From: Porphyrobacter sp.
GTDB lineage: Bacteria > Pseudomonadota > Alphaproteobacteria > Sphingomonadales > Sphingomonadaceae
Direction: 5' to 3'
Length of the DNA: 64,000 bases
Assembly: GCA_027531395.1 (NCBI GenBank)
Contig: JAPZRO010000006.1
Span: forward strand, 124,001-188,000
The position numbers and the translations under genes were made by a program. The notes below the pieces were generated by a model. That model was not told the DNA's origin. It searched no databases and was given only the letters and a program-made list of their open reading frames with translations. Shown here piece after piece: positions 29,052 to 39,490 of this stretch; the stretch's first letter is position 1, and each line of letters opens with the position of its first letter.

Positions 29052-30440
29052 TCAGAAATTGTAGCGGCTGGAGATCATCATCCGTCTGAGATCCCCCGAC
29101 CGGCCGTCCTCCAGCGTGCGTTCGGCATAGAGCAGCTCGATCCCGATATCGAGCGGATCGACCGGGTTCCAGATCAGGTTGGCCAGCGCGTTCCAGCTTT
29201 CGTCGGTGACCTGCCGGGTGGTCAGCAGCACCGGATTGTCGGCCTTGAAATAGGACCCCGCCACGGTCGAGCGCAGCCGTCCGCCCCAGTGGTGCTGATA
29301 GGCGGCAAAGCCTGACCAGGTGAAGATCGGATCAAGCTTGCCGCTGGCATCCAGCGCCGCATCATTGACGATGTTGAGCCCGATATAGCGCCCGAGCCCG
29401 TCGCCCGCCGTCGCCATGAACCGAAGGTCATCGCGCGGCCCGACCTTGATCTTGCCCGAGAGGCTCAGGCCATAGCCCATCGCGCTGTCGGTGCCGGTGC
29501 CGAAGTCATCGTCCGAAATCCGCAGGGTGCGCACAATCCCAGCCGCCGAGAGCGAGCCCCACGGGCGGGTGAGATTGTAGCGGGCGACCACATCGGGGAT
29601 GGTATCGTCCCCCGCCATGATCCGCGCGCCGGTGCGGGTGGTGACCGTCGTCTCGGGTTGTTCGAGCGCGATCTGCCAGCCGTTCTTGCTCCAGCGGATC
29701 TGCGGCTGGCGATCGAACACCGTGCCCGGCGTCACCCCGATGAAGTCCAGACTGTCGGGCAGCGCGCCGATGTTCTGGAAGGTCGACCAGGCCTGCCCGA
29801 ACAGCCAGTTATCATAGGTGATGAAGGCCTGCCGCATGCGCGGAACATAGGAGTTGGTGGTCCGCTCGTCGCCCCCGTCGGTAACGTTGAAATCGAGCTC
29901 GATATGCGAATTGAGCGTGTGCCCGGAACCGACATCTGTGGCGGTCTTGAGGATGAACCGGGTCTGGCGGGCGCTGTAGTCGGTGTCATAGCCCGAGGAC
30001 GTTCCGCCGACCGGAATCAGCGCGGGAATCAGGAAATCGCGCCCGATCGAATTGTCGGGCATCTGCCCGCCGCTGGTGCGCTGCACGAGTGCATCGAGCT
30101 TGACGTAGCCGGCATAGGCGACCGTGGTCTTGCCGACACGGAAGCCCTTGTCCTCCTGCGATTTGGGCACCGCGATCTGCTGGGCAAGCTCGGCCTGGCG
30201 ATCCTTGAGGTCGCGGGTGGCGGCGAGCAGCGCGGCACTCTGCTCGCGCATCGTCGCCTCTTCCGCCGAATGCGAACTCGCCTCGGCATCGAGCCGCGCG
30301 ACCAGCCCTTCGACCAGCTTCTCCAGCCGCTCCAGCCGCGCCTCGACACTGGCCTCCTGCGCCAGCGCCGGCGTTGCGGTCAGCACGCTCGCCGCGAGCA
30401 GCGCTGCCCGCAAGGCACGGGCCGCACCCCTGTGAACCAT
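29052..30440 (-). CDS. DcaP-like outer membrane porin
   Basis: Signal peptide, coiled-coil N-term (VEARLERLEKLVEGLVARLDAEA), beta-barrel with FGQAWSTFQN, C-terminal YNF; start at MVHRGAARALR. Confidence 0.8.
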   Translation of the reverse strand: MVHRGAARALRAALLAASVLTATPALAQEASVEARLERLEKLVEGLVARLDAEASSHSAEEATMREQSAALLAATRDLKDRQAELAQQIAVPKSQEDKGFRVGKTTVAYAGYVKLDALVQRTSGGQMPDNSIGRDFLIPALIPVGGTSSGYDTDYSARQTRFILKTATDVGSGHTLNSHIELDFNVTDGGDERTTNSYVPRMRQAFITYDNWLFGQAWSTFQNIGALPDSLDFIGVTPGTVFDRQPQIRWSKNGWQIALEQPETTVTTRTGARIMAGDDTIPDVVARYNLTRPWGSLSAAGIVRTLRISDDDFGTGTDSAMGYGLSLSGKIKVGPRDDLRFMATAGDGLGRYIGLNIVNDAALDASGKLDPIFTWSGFAAYQHHWGGRLRSTVAGSYFKADNPVLLTTRQVTDESWNALANLIWNPVDPLDIGIELLYAERTLEDGRSGDLRRMMISSRYNF

Positions 30441-30586
30441 AAGACCCTCCCATCCTCTTTTTCCCATTGGCGAGAATGGCCTGATCGCAGGCACGCTGAC
30501 AGTTAGCGGATGGTCGTAAGACCTTTGTCTGAGGGCGCGGGGCTGGTAGCCTGAGGTATAACGGGGTCAGAAAAGGGAGAGTCGAG

Positions 30587-32518
30587 ATGATCCACGCCGT
30601 CGAGCGGCCCACCGCCCATACCCCCACCCATTGCACGCCTGCGCAATATGACGCGATGTATCGCGCCTCGGTGGAAACGCCTGACGCCTTCTGGCTGGAG
30701 CAGGCGCAGCGGCTCGACTGGGTCAAGGCGCCCACCATTGGCGGCGACTGGGCCTATGATCCGGTGGCGATCAAGTGGTTCGAGGATGGCCAGCTCAACC
30801 TGTGCCACAATGCGGTCGACCGGCACCTTGCCACGCATGCCGACAAGACCGCGCTGATCTTCGAGCCCGACGATCCGGCCACCCCGGGCCGCAGCCTGAC
30901 CTATGGCGAGCTCCACCGCGACGTCGTGCGCATGGCCAATGCGCTGAAGGCACTCGGCGTTGCCCGCGGTGACCGGGTGACGATCTATATGCCGATGATC
31001 CTCGAAGGGGTGGTCGCCATGCTCGCCTGCGCAAGGCTGGGGGCGGTGCATTCGGTGGTGTTCGGCGGCTTCTCGCCCGAGGCACTCGCGGGCCGGATCG
31101 AGGATTGCGGCAGCCGCTTCGTGATCACTGCGGACGAGGGCCTGCGCGGCGGCAAGCACGTGCCATTGAAGGCCAATGTCGATGCAGCGCTGAACCTCGC
31201 CGCCCACGCGACGCCGGTCGAAGGCGTGCTGGTGATCCGCCACACCGGCGGCGAAATCGCCATGCAGGAAGGCCGCGATCACTGGCTGGAAAACCTCGCC
31301 AGCGATGCCGAGTGCCCCTGCGAGGTGATGGGCGCGGAAGACCCGCTGTTCATCCTCTACACCTCGGGTTCCACCGGCAAGCCCAAGGGCGTGCTCCACA
31401 CCACCGGCGGCTACGGCGTGTGGACCGCGACCACCTTCCACTACATCTTCGACTACCAGCCCGGCGAGGTGTTCTGGTGCACCGCCGATATCGGCTGGGT
31501 GACGGGGCACAGCTACGTCGTCTACGGCCCGCTGTTCAACGCCGCGACCGCAGTGGTGTTCGAGGGCGTGCCCAACTACCCCGATCACGGGCGGTTTTGG
31601 GACGTGGTCGACAAGCACCAGGTCAACATCATCTACACCGCCCCCACCGCGATCCGCGCGCTGATGCGCGAGGGCGATCATCATGTGACGAGCCGCTCGC
31701 GCGCCTCGCTGCGTCTGCTCGGGAGCGTTGGCGAACCGATCAACCCCGAAGCCTGGCGCTGGTATTTCGACGTCGTGGGTGAGGGCCGCTGCCCGGTGAT
31801 CGACACCTGGTGGCAGACCGAAACAGGCGGCTGCATGATCACCACACTCCCCGGCGCGCACGATATGAAGCCGGGCAGCGCCGGCCTGCCGTTCTTCGGC
31901 ATCCGCCCGCAGCTGGTCGACAACGAGGGTCAGGTGCTCGAGGGCGCGGCCGAGGGCAACCTGTGCATCACCCACAGCTGGCCGGGGCAGGCGCGCACCG
32001 TCTATGGCGATCACGAGCGCTTCGTGCAGACCTATTTCAGCACCTATGCCGGCAAGTATTTCACTGGCGACGGGTGCAAGCGCGACGCGGACGGATATTA
32101 CTGGATCACCGGGCGGGTCGATGACGTGATCAACGTCTCGGGCCATCGCATGGGCACTGCCGAGGTCGAGAGCGCTCTGGTGCTCCACGCCAAGGTCGCC
32201 GAGGCGGCGGTGGTCGGCTATCCGCACGACATCAAGGGGCAGGGCATCTATTGCTATGTCACCCTCAACGTCGGCGAGGAAGGCACCGAGGCGCTGCTGG
32301 CCGAGCTCAAGGCGCAGGTGCGCAAGGAAATCGGCCCTGTCGCTACACCCGACATCATCCACTTCACCGATGGCCTGCCCAAGACCCGTTCGGGCAAGAT
32401 CATGCGCCGCATCCTGCGCAAGATCGCCGAGAACGAGTTCGGATCGCTGGGTGACACTTCGACGCTGGCCGATCCCTCGCTGGTCGACCGGCTGATCGAA
32501 GGCCGCCAGAACCGTTGA
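30587..32518 (+). CDS. acs: Acetyl-CoA synthetase
   Basis: [67 protein letters not shown]. Confidence 0.97.
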   Translation: MIHAVERPTAHTPTHCTPAQYDAMYRASVETPDAFWLEQAQRLDWVKAPTIGGDWAYDPVAIKWFEDGQLNLCHNAVDRHLATHADKTALIFEPDDPATPGRSLTYGELHRDVVRMANALKALGVARGDRVTIYMPMILEGVVAMLACARLGAVHSVVFGGFSPEALAGRIEDCGSRFVITADEGLRGGKHVPLKANVDAALNLAAHATPVEGVLVIRHTGGEIAMQEGRDHWLENLASDAECPCEVMGAEDPLFILYTSGSTGKPKGVLHTTGGYGVWTATTFHYIFDYQPGEVFWCTADIGWVTGHSYVVYGPLFNAATAVVFEGVPNYPDHGRFWDVVDKHQVNIIYTAPTAIRALMREGDHHVTSRSRASLRLLGSVGEPINPEAWRWYFDVVGEGRCPVIDTWWQTETGGCMITTLPGAHDMKPGSAGLPFFGIRPQLVDNEGQVLEGAAEGNLCITHSWPGQARTVYGDHERFVQTYFSTYAGKYFTGDGCKRDADGYYWITGRVDDVINVSGHRMGTAEVESALVLHAKVAEAAVVGYPHDIKGQGIYCYVTLNVGEEGTEALLAELKAQVRKEIGPVATPDIIHFTDGLPKTRSGKIMRRILRKIAENEFGSLGDTSTLADPSLVDRLIEGRQNR

Positions 32519-32525
32519 GGCGGCG

Positions 32526-33167
32526 ATGACGGGTCGCATCATCATTGCCGACGATCACCCGCTGTTCCGCAGCGCCCTGGCGCACGCGGTCGGCAAGGTC
32601 TGGCCCGACGCGGCGATCATCGAGGCGAGCTCCGCCGCCGAGGCGCGTGCGGCGCTGGAGGCAGGGGCGGCGGAAGCCTTGCTGCTCGATCTGCACATGG
32701 CGGATTCCTCCGGTCTGTCGGTGCTGATGGACCTGCGGCAGGATTACCCCGCGCTGCCTATCGTGATCGTCTCGGCCTCCGAGGAGCCGCGCGTGTCCTC
32801 CGCTGCCGCGCAGCTGGGGGCGGCAGGGTTCATCCCCAAGTCGGCGAGCCTCGATGCGATGCGCGAGGGGCTGGGCGCGGTGCGCGATGGCGACGGGTGG
32901 TTCCCCGACGGCGGCGACACCGGGGCAGACGATGATCTGGCCCGCATCGCCAGCCTTACCCCGGCACAGCGGCGCATTCTCGGCGGCATCCGGCAGGGCC
33001 TGCTCAACAAGCAGATCGCCTATGAACTCGCCATCTCCGAGGCGACGGTGAAGGCGCATATCACTGCGATCCTGCGCAAGCTGGGCGTGGGCAGCCGCAC
33101 CCAGGCGGTGCTGCTCGCGGCCAAGCTCGACGTCGATCAGCCCGCGACCGAACCTGCCAGAGGCTGA
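32526..33167 (+). CDS. LuxR-type response regulator, CrbR/ErdR-like
   Basis: REC domain (IIADDHPLFRSAL, LLLDLHM) and LuxR HTH (LLNKQIAYELAISEATVKAHITAILRKLGV); adjacent to acs. Confidence 0.88.
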   Translation: MTGRIIIADDHPLFRSALAHAVGKVWPDAAIIEASSAAEARAALEAGAAEALLLDLHMADSSGLSVLMDLRQDYPALPIVIVSASEEPRVSSAAAQLGAAGFIPKSASLDAMREGLGAVRDGDGWFPDGGDTGADDDLARIASLTPAQRRILGGIRQGLLNKQIAYELAISEATVKAHITAILRKLGVGSRTQAVLLAAKLDVDQPATEPARG

Positions 33168-36100
33168 TCGGCACTCCGCCGCTCGCGCCCTAGCGCCAGC
33201 GCGGTCGCGATTAGCGCCCGCAGGGCAGCGGGCGATGAGGGTTTGAGCAGGCGGTTGGCACCCATTCGCGCTGCCGCCAGCTCGGTTTCCTCCGAGGCTT
33301 CCGCCGTCAGCAGGATTGCCGGCGGGCGCTCGCCCCACAGGTCGCACAGCGCCGCATAGGTCGCATCGCCGCGCTCGGCCCCGTCGAGCCGGTAGTCCAT
33401 GATCGCGATATCGGGGGCTGCGGGGAGGCGGGCCTGAGCTTCGGCAAGGCTCGCGGCGCAGGTGACTTCCAGACCCCACTTGCCGAGCAGCGCGGCGGTG
33501 GCGGCGAGCGCGGCGGGATCATTGTCCACCACCAGCACCCGCGCCTCGCCCAGCTGGCCGTGCCGTGCCGCCGGTGTCGATGCTGCAGGCGCGGCGGCCT
33601 CGCGGCGCAGCACCGGCAGGGCAAGGGCAAAGCGGCTCCCGCGCCCGGGCATCGAAGCGGTCTCGATCTCCACTCCGAGCAGCCGCCCCGCGCGCCGCAC
33701 GATCGCAAGGCCGAGGCCCAGCCCCTCGCGGTCGGTCGAAGCGCCGCGCTCGAACTCGCCGAAGATGCGCTCGATATCCTCGGGCGCAATGCCGCGGCCG
33801 GTGTCGTGGATGCAGATCAGCGCTTCGCCCCCGCGCCGCCGCACCCCGATCAACACGCCGCCCGCCTCGGTATAGCGCACCGCGTTGCTCATCAGGTTGC
33901 GCAGGACGGCGGTCAGCAGCGCGCGGTCGGCCATCACCCAGGCGGTGGTGCGCGCCCGTTCCAGCCGCAGCCCCTTGGCCTGAGCCTGAAGCGCGAATTC
34001 GCGGGCGATGTCCTCGAACAGCTGGTCGAGCGCGACGGGTTCGGGCTTGGGCACCACGCCGCCGCTGTCGAGCTTGGAAATCTCCAGCAGCACCCGGATC
34101 AGCCGGTCGGCCGAGACGATCGAGCCGTCGAGATCGGCGACCAGCTTTTCGAGCTGCGCCCGCCCCGCCACCTCCTCGCCCAGCGCCGAGGCGAACAGGC
34201 GCGCGGCGTTGAGCGGCTGGATCAGATCGTGGCTGGCCGCGGCGAGGAAGCGGGTTTTGGACCGGGTCGCCTCGGCCAGCAGCGCATTGGCCTCGCTGAG
34301 CTGGCGGGTGCGTTCGGCGACCTTTTCCTCCAGTGCCTGCTCGGCCCGGCGGTCAAGCGTGATGTCGGTGTAGGAGGTGGTGTAGCCGCCGCCGGGAGTC
34401 GGCGCGCCGACGATCCGCAACACCCGGCCATCGTGCTGCACCCGCTCGATCCGGTGCTCGGTGCCGGCGCGCATATAGGCGAGGCGGCGCGCGACCTGAT
34501 CGGCGATCTCGGCCTCGGACAGGCGGCCGCGCTGAAGGTTGAAGCGGATCAGATCGGCAATCGGCGTGCCGACCTGCACGAGGCTGTCGGGCAGGTCGAA
34601 GATCTGCTGGTAACGGCTGTTCCACGCCACCAGCCGCATCTCGGCATCGACCAGCGCGACGCCCTGATCGATGCTCTCGATCGCGGTCTGGAGCAGCTCG
34701 CCCGAGAAGCTCAAGCGGCGGTGGGTCTCGTCGAACATGGCGACGACTTCGGGTAGGGGGATCGGATCGCCGCCCGCCCACGAGGCGACCAGCATCCGCG
34801 CCGAGGAGGTGCCGATCACGCCCGAGATCACCCGTTCGGCGAGCTCCAGCACGCCCGCCTCGGCCGGATCGCCGTTGCGCAAGCCAAGCGGGGCCAGCGC
34901 GGCGTCGGCCCGCTCGCGCCCGACGAACTGGGCGAGCAGCGCACGCACGTCACCCACCCGCTTGGCGGTGGCATGGCGCGGCACAGCGCCCGGCATCGGC
35001 GTGCCGACAAAGGCCGCGGCCTGCGCCTGATCGAGCAGTGAGGGGCGGGCCGCTGCCGAGACCAGCCAGTAGAGCGCGGTGTTGAGCCCGAGGCTGAGGA
35101 TCACGCCCGACACCAGCTGATCGGGGTGGATGCTGATAAGCGGAGCACTGTCGCTCGCCGCGGGCCAGATCAGCAGCACGAGCCACAGCGCGAAGCCTGT
35201 TGCGAGCCCCGCCAGCATCCCGGCGCGGTTGCCGTGCTGGCTCACCATGCCGAGCACCAGGCCCGGCGCGAACTGCGCGGCGGCGGCAAAGGCGAGGGTG
35301 CCGAGCCCGGCGAGATCGGTGATCCCGGCAAAGCCGCGATAGAAGGCATAGGCGCAGGCGAGCAGGGCGGCGATCACGATGCGGCGGATCAGCAGCAGGC
35401 GGCCCGCGATCCGGCTGCGGTCGCCGCGCCCGGCCAGCGCGCGGCGCAGCAGCAGCGGGGCGATGAGATCATTGGTGATCATGATCGACAGCGCCACGCA
35501 GGCGACCACGATCATCCCGGTCGAGGCGGAAAAGCCGCCGAGGAACACCAGCACCGCCAGCGCGTCCTGCCCGCCCGCCAGCGGCAGGGCCAGGACGATG
35601 GTATCGGGATCGGTGCCGGCGGGAAGCACCGCGAGGCCGGCCAGCACGATCGGCACGATGACCGCGGCGGTGAGCGCGAGATAGGCGGGCAACACCCACT
35701 GCATCGCCGGGCTGGTGCGTTCGCCCGGGGCTTCGATGAAGGTCATGTGGAACTGACGCGGCAGGCACAGGATGGCGCTTGCGGCAATCACGGTCAGCAC
35801 CGCGAAGCGCGCATCGAAGGGGTTGTCGGCCAGCAGCGCAGGGCGGGCGGGAAGCGGAGGGGCATCGCCTGCCAGTAGCCACCACAGCGCCAGTGCCCCC
35901 ACCGCCAGCAGCGCGGCGAGCTTGACCACCGCTTCGACCGCGATGGTCAGCACCAGCCCGGCATTGTCGCCCGCCCGGTCGGCCCGGCGCGAGCCGAACA
36001 GGATCGCGAACAGCCCCATCAGCGCCGCCACCAGCAGCACAAGCTCGTCGGCGGCGAGCTGGGCGCGCAATGTCGGATCGAGGGTCAGCATTGTCGCGCC

Positions 36101-36529
36101 CACCGATTCCAGCTGGAGCGCCATGTAGGGCAGGGTGCCGGCGCTCGCGATCACTGTCACCAGTGCGGCCAGCCCCGCGCTCTTGCCGTAGCGGGCCGAG
36201 AGGAAGTCGGCGATCGAGGTCGAATGCTGCGCCTTGGCCTGCGCGAGGATCTTGCGCACGAGGCCGAAGCCGAAGGTGAAGACGAGGATCGGGCCGAGAT
36301 AGATCGGCAGATAGTCCAGCCCTGCAGTGGCCGCCGTGCCGACCCCGCCGAAAAAGGTCCAGCTCGAACAATAGACCGCAAGGCTGAGGCCGTAGACGAT
36401 CCCCTGATGGCGCTGGAGGACGCCGGCTTGCGGCTGGTGCGCCTGCGCGGCCCGGTCGCGCCATGCGGCGAGCCAGAACAGCCCCGCCAGATAGATCAAG
36501 GCGGCGACCAGCGCCGCGCCCAGCATCAT
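33137..36529 (-). CDS. Hybrid histidine kinase with SSS-transporter-like N-terminus, PAS and REC (CrbS/MxtR-like)
   Basis: Multi-TM SSS-like region, PAS segment, AAASHDLIQPLNAARLFASAL H-box, GLGLGLAIVRRA, C-terminal receiver (VLVVDNDPAALAATAALL). Confidence 0.9.
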   Translation of the reverse strand: MMLGAALVAALIYLAGLFWLAAWRDRAAQAHQPQAGVLQRHQGIVYGLSLAVYCSSWTFFGGVGTAATAGLDYLPIYLGPILVFTFGFGLVRKILAQAKAQHSTSIADFLSARYGKSAGLAALVTVIASAGTLPYMALQLESVGATMLTLDPTLRAQLAADELVLLVAALMGLFAILFGSRRADRAGDNAGLVLTIAVEAVVKLAALLAVGALALWWLLAGDAPPLPARPALLADNPFDARFAVLTVIAASAILCLPRQFHMTFIEAPGERTSPAMQWVLPAYLALTAAVIVPIVLAGLAVLPAGTDPDTIVLALPLAGGQDALAVLVFLGGFSASTGMIVVACVALSIMITNDLIAPLLLRRALAGRGDRSRIAGRLLLIRRIVIAALLACAYAFYRGFAGITDLAGLGTLAFAAAAQFAPGLVLGMVSQHGNRAGMLAGLATGFALWLVLLIWPAASDSAPLISIHPDQLVSGVILSLGLNTALYWLVSAAARPSLLDQAQAAAFVGTPMPGAVPRHATAKRVGDVRALLAQFVGRERADAALAPLGLRNGDPAEAGVLELAERVISGVIGTSSARMLVASWAGGDPIPLPEVVAMFDETHRRLSFSGELLQTAIESIDQGVALVDAEMRLVAWNSRYQQIFDLPDSLVQVGTPIADLIRFNLQRGRLSEAEIADQVARRLAYMRAGTEHRIERVQHDGRVLRIVGAPTPGGGYTTSYTDITLDRRAEQALEEKVAERTRQLSEANALLAEATRSKTRFLAAASHDLIQPLNAARLFASALGEEVAGRAQLEKLVADLDGSIVSADRLIRVLLEISKLDSGGVVPKPEPVALDQLFEDIAREFALQAQAKGLRLERARTTAWVMADRALLTAVLRNLMSNAVRYTEAGGVLIGVRRRGGEALICIHDTGRGIAPEDIERIFGEFERGASTDREGLGLGLAIVRRAGRLLGVEIETASMPGRGSRFALALPVLRREAAAPAASTPAARHGQLGEARVLVVDNDPAALAATAALLGKWGLEVTCAASLAEAQARLPAAPDIAIMDYRLDGAERGDATYAALCDLWGERPPAILLTAEASEETELAAARMGANRLLKPSSPAALRALIATALALGRERRSADQPLAGSVAG

Positions 36530-36635
36530 GTCCCCACTCCCTCTCCCGCCGGCCAAGCTACTGCAATCAGGCCGATGTGCAAAGGGGCGGCGCCCTGCGG
36601 CACCGCCCCTCGCTTGCGACCCTTCTCGGGCTATG

Positions 36636-38306
36636 TCATTCGTCGATGTTGCGCCGGAAGGTTTCGGGCAGGAACATCAGGCCGACCACCACGGTCAGGG
36701 CGCAGATCGCGATCGGATACCACAGCCCGTAGTAGATATCGCCCGTGGCTGCGACCATCGCGAAGGCTGTGGTGGGCAGGAAACCGCCGAACCAGCCGTT
36801 GCCGATGTGATAGGGCAGGCTCATCGCGGTGTAGCGGATGCGGGTGGGGAACAGCTCCACCAGCAGTGCGGCGATCGGACCGTAGACCATCGTCACCAGC
36901 AGCACGAGATAGGTCAGCACCGCAACCACGACGGGGGTGTTGATCTCGTCCGGATTGGCCGCTGCCGGATAGCCCGCAGCGGTCAGCGCCGCCTTTACCT
37001 CGTCCTGAAATGCGGTGATCGCCGCCTTGCGGTCCTCGCCCGAAACCTTGGCCGGATCGGGAGCGACGAAGCTCTGGCCGCCGATCCTGATCTCGGCGAT
37101 CGCGCCCGCCTCGGCCTCGACCGCGGTGTAGCTGATCGCGCCCTTGGCCAGGAATGACTTGGCGATGTCGCAGCTCTTGGCGTCGAACTTGTTCTTGCCG
37201 ATCGGATCGAACTGCACCGAGCAATCGCCGGAGTTGACGATCACACTGACAGGGGCCGTCGCCTGCGCCTTGGCGAGCGCCGGGTTGGCGGCCTCGGACA
37301 GCAGGTGGAACGCCGGGAAGTAGGTCACTGCCGCCAGCGCGCAGCCGGCAAGGATGATCTTCTTGCGCCCGATCCTGTCGGACAGCCAGCCGAAGAAAAT
37401 GAAGAACGGCGTGCCGATGGCCAGCGCCACCGCGATCAGGATATTGGTGGTCGCGCCGTCCACCAGCAGCATCTTCTCAAGGAAGAACATCGCGTAGAAC
37501 TGGCCGGTGTACCACACCACCGCCTGCCCCGCGACCGCGCCCAGCAGCGCGACCAGCGCCCACTTGCCGTTCTTCCAGTTGCCGAAAGCCTCGGAAATCG
37601 GCGCCTTGGAATTGGTGCCTTCCTCCTTCATCTTCTGGAAGACGGGGCTTTCCTGCAATTGCAGCCGGATCCACAGCGATACGCCAAGCAGCACCGAGGA
37701 GATCAGGAACGGCACGCGCCAGCCCCATTCCTTGAAGGCATCCTCGCCGATCATCGTGCGGGTGCCGATTACCACCAGCAGCGCGGCAAACAGCCCGAGC
37801 GTCGCAGTGGTCTGGATGAAGCTTGTGTAGAGCCCGCGCTTGTTGTTGGGGGCGTGCTCGGCGACATAAGTCGCAGCGCCGCCATACTCGCCGCCGAGCG
37901 CAAGGCCCTGGATCAGCCGCAGCACCACCAGCATGATCGGCGCCGCCACGCCGATGCTGGCGTAGGAGGGCAGCATCCCGACGGTGAAGGTCGCAAAGCC
38001 CATCAGGCCCATGGTGACAAGGAAGGTGTATTTGCGCCCGACCAGATCGCCGAGCCGGCCGAACACCAGTGCGCCGAACGGCCGCACCGCAAAGCCTGCG
38101 GCAAAGGCGGCGAGGGCGAAGATGAACCCGGTGGTCTCGTTCACGCCCGAGAAGAACTGGGCCGAGATGATCGTGGCCAGAAGGCCATAGAGGTAGAAAT
38201 CGTACCACTCGAACACCGTGCCCAGCGACGAGGCGAGGATGACGCGTTTTTCCGTCCCCGTGGCCTCGTGGTGCTTGGGCAGGGCGGCATCATATGTCGT
38301 CGCCAT
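36636..38306 (-). CDS. MHS-family MFS transporter with long hydrophilic insertion
   Basis: SSLGTVFEWYDFYLYG, RPFGALVFGRLGDLVGRK, GGEYGGAATYVAEHAP motifs; start at MATTYDAALPKHH. Confidence 0.9.
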   Translation of the reverse strand: MATTYDAALPKHHEATGTEKRVILASSLGTVFEWYDFYLYGLLATIISAQFFSGVNETTGFIFALAAFAAGFAVRPFGALVFGRLGDLVGRKYTFLVTMGLMGFATFTVGMLPSYASIGVAAPIMLVVLRLIQGLALGGEYGGAATYVAEHAPNNKRGLYTSFIQTTATLGLFAALLVVIGTRTMIGEDAFKEWGWRVPFLISSVLLGVSLWIRLQLQESPVFQKMKEEGTNSKAPISEAFGNWKNGKWALVALLGAVAGQAVVWYTGQFYAMFFLEKMLLVDGATTNILIAVALAIGTPFFIFFGWLSDRIGRKKIILAGCALAAVTYFPAFHLLSEAANPALAKAQATAPVSVIVNSGDCSVQFDPIGKNKFDAKSCDIAKSFLAKGAISYTAVEAEAGAIAEIRIGGQSFVAPDPAKVSGEDRKAAITAFQDEVKAALTAAGYPAAANPDEINTPVVVAVLTYLVLLVTMVYGPIAALLVELFPTRIRYTAMSLPYHIGNGWFGGFLPTTAFAMVAATGDIYYGLWYPIAICALTVVVGLMFLPETFRRNIDE

Positions 38307-38524
38307 TGTCGCTCTCCCGCTTATGCGCTCGATCCCCTCGCGGTCGTCAGGGCCTTGCGCCCTCACGATCCCGCTCCTGTCGAGGATTGCATGGTCGCGC
38401 TTTGGGGCCGCCGCGAACAGCTAGACCTTGGTCGCATGGTGTCGCGCAGGGCGGCACAGGGAGAGTTGCAGGCGGCGAGCTTCATCAGCTCGTCGCCTGC
38501 AAGCATGGCTTTGAGGCGCGCACC

Positions 38525-38929
38525 TTACTCCGCAGGCGCAGCGGCGGCTTCGGCCGGGGGTGCCATAGTGTCGCCCTGCGGCACGCTCACCAGCGTGATG
38601 CCCTCGATGGTTTCGAGCACCGTGCCGCCCAGCGCCTCGGCCGAGGCCGTATCCGGGCAGCCGACCAGCACCGCGCTGTCGTCGAGGAAGTTCACGGTCG
38701 CCTCGGACTCGCCGAGGTTGCGGCACGGATCGCCGGCATTGGGATAGCCCTCGCCAAAGGCGGCGAGGCTTTCGGGGAAGGCGGCCGGGGTGGCAGTCGC
38801 CTCGGGTGCGGGCGGATTGGCGGCGGCCTCTGCCGCAGCAGCGCGCTCGGCATTGCCCTTGCCGGTGTTGCCGCTGCAGGCGGCGAGTGCGAGCACGGCG
38901 GCGGCGACGAACATGGTCTTGCGCTTCAT
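38525..38929 (-). CDS. Putative lipoprotein
   Basis: 134 aa with lipobox LAAC ([21 protein letters not shown]). Confidence 0.65.
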   Translation of the reverse strand: MKRKTMFVAAAVLALAACSGNTGKGNAERAAAAEAAANPPAPEATATPAAFPESLAAFGEGYPNAGDPCRNLGESEATVNFLDDSAVLVGCPDTASAEALGGTVLETIEGITLVSVPQGDTMAPPAEAAAAPAE

Positions 38930-39009
38930 TCTGGGTCCCTCCCTTGTCCGGACAGGCAAGAGTAACCCGCGCCGCCCCCGGCTGGCAATCAGCTATTGCC
39001 GGGCACGCA

Positions 39010-39043
39010 AAAGGCCGCCGGAGCGCGAACTCCGGCGGCCTTT
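39010..39043 (-). terminator. Rho-independent terminator
   Basis: AAAGGCCGCCGGAG-CGCGAA-CTCCGGCGGCCTTT perfect inverted repeat; downstream of the minus-strand 99-aa gene. Confidence 0.8.
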
Positions 39044-39067
39044 GCTAGTCCCCTAGGGGCGCGGCGA

Positions 39068-39367
39068 TCAGGCTTCGCGGGTGCCCGACAGCGGCATTGC
39101 GCCGAAGGCGCCGGCGTTGACGGTGCCGGTCAGGGTGTCGCCGTCGATGGTCGCTTCGCAATCGAGCGTCATCGGCATCGGCACGGTCATGTTCATCTTC
39201 CACGAGATGGTGTTGCCGCTGACGGTGCCGCCGGCGATGTCCATCGAGCCGAGGCTGCCGATCAGCGAGCCGCTGAAGGTGTCGCCATCGGGCACGACGG
39301 TGAGGGTGCCGGTCTGGTCGCCCATCGGGCTCTTGACGGTGGTCTTGTAGGTACCTGCAACAGACAT
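39068..39367 (-). CDS. Small conserved hypothetical protein
   Basis: 99 aa beta-rich MSVAGTYKTTVKSPMGDQTGTLTVVPDGDTFSGSL...; terminator downstream. Confidence 0.65.
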   Translation of the reverse strand: MSVAGTYKTTVKSPMGDQTGTLTVVPDGDTFSGSLIGSLGSMDIAGGTVSGNTISWKMNMTVPMPMTLDCEATIDGDTLTGTVNAGAFGAMPLSGTREA

Positions 39368-39490
39368 ATTCCACTCCCTCGGGTTGCGTGCAGGCCTTGC
39401 GCGACCCGGCACTTCTGGCTGCGTTATTTACAGTAATGTCAGCGCGCTTCAACCGGATTTGGTCTCTATCGCGCTGACGTTACGGCGTGC

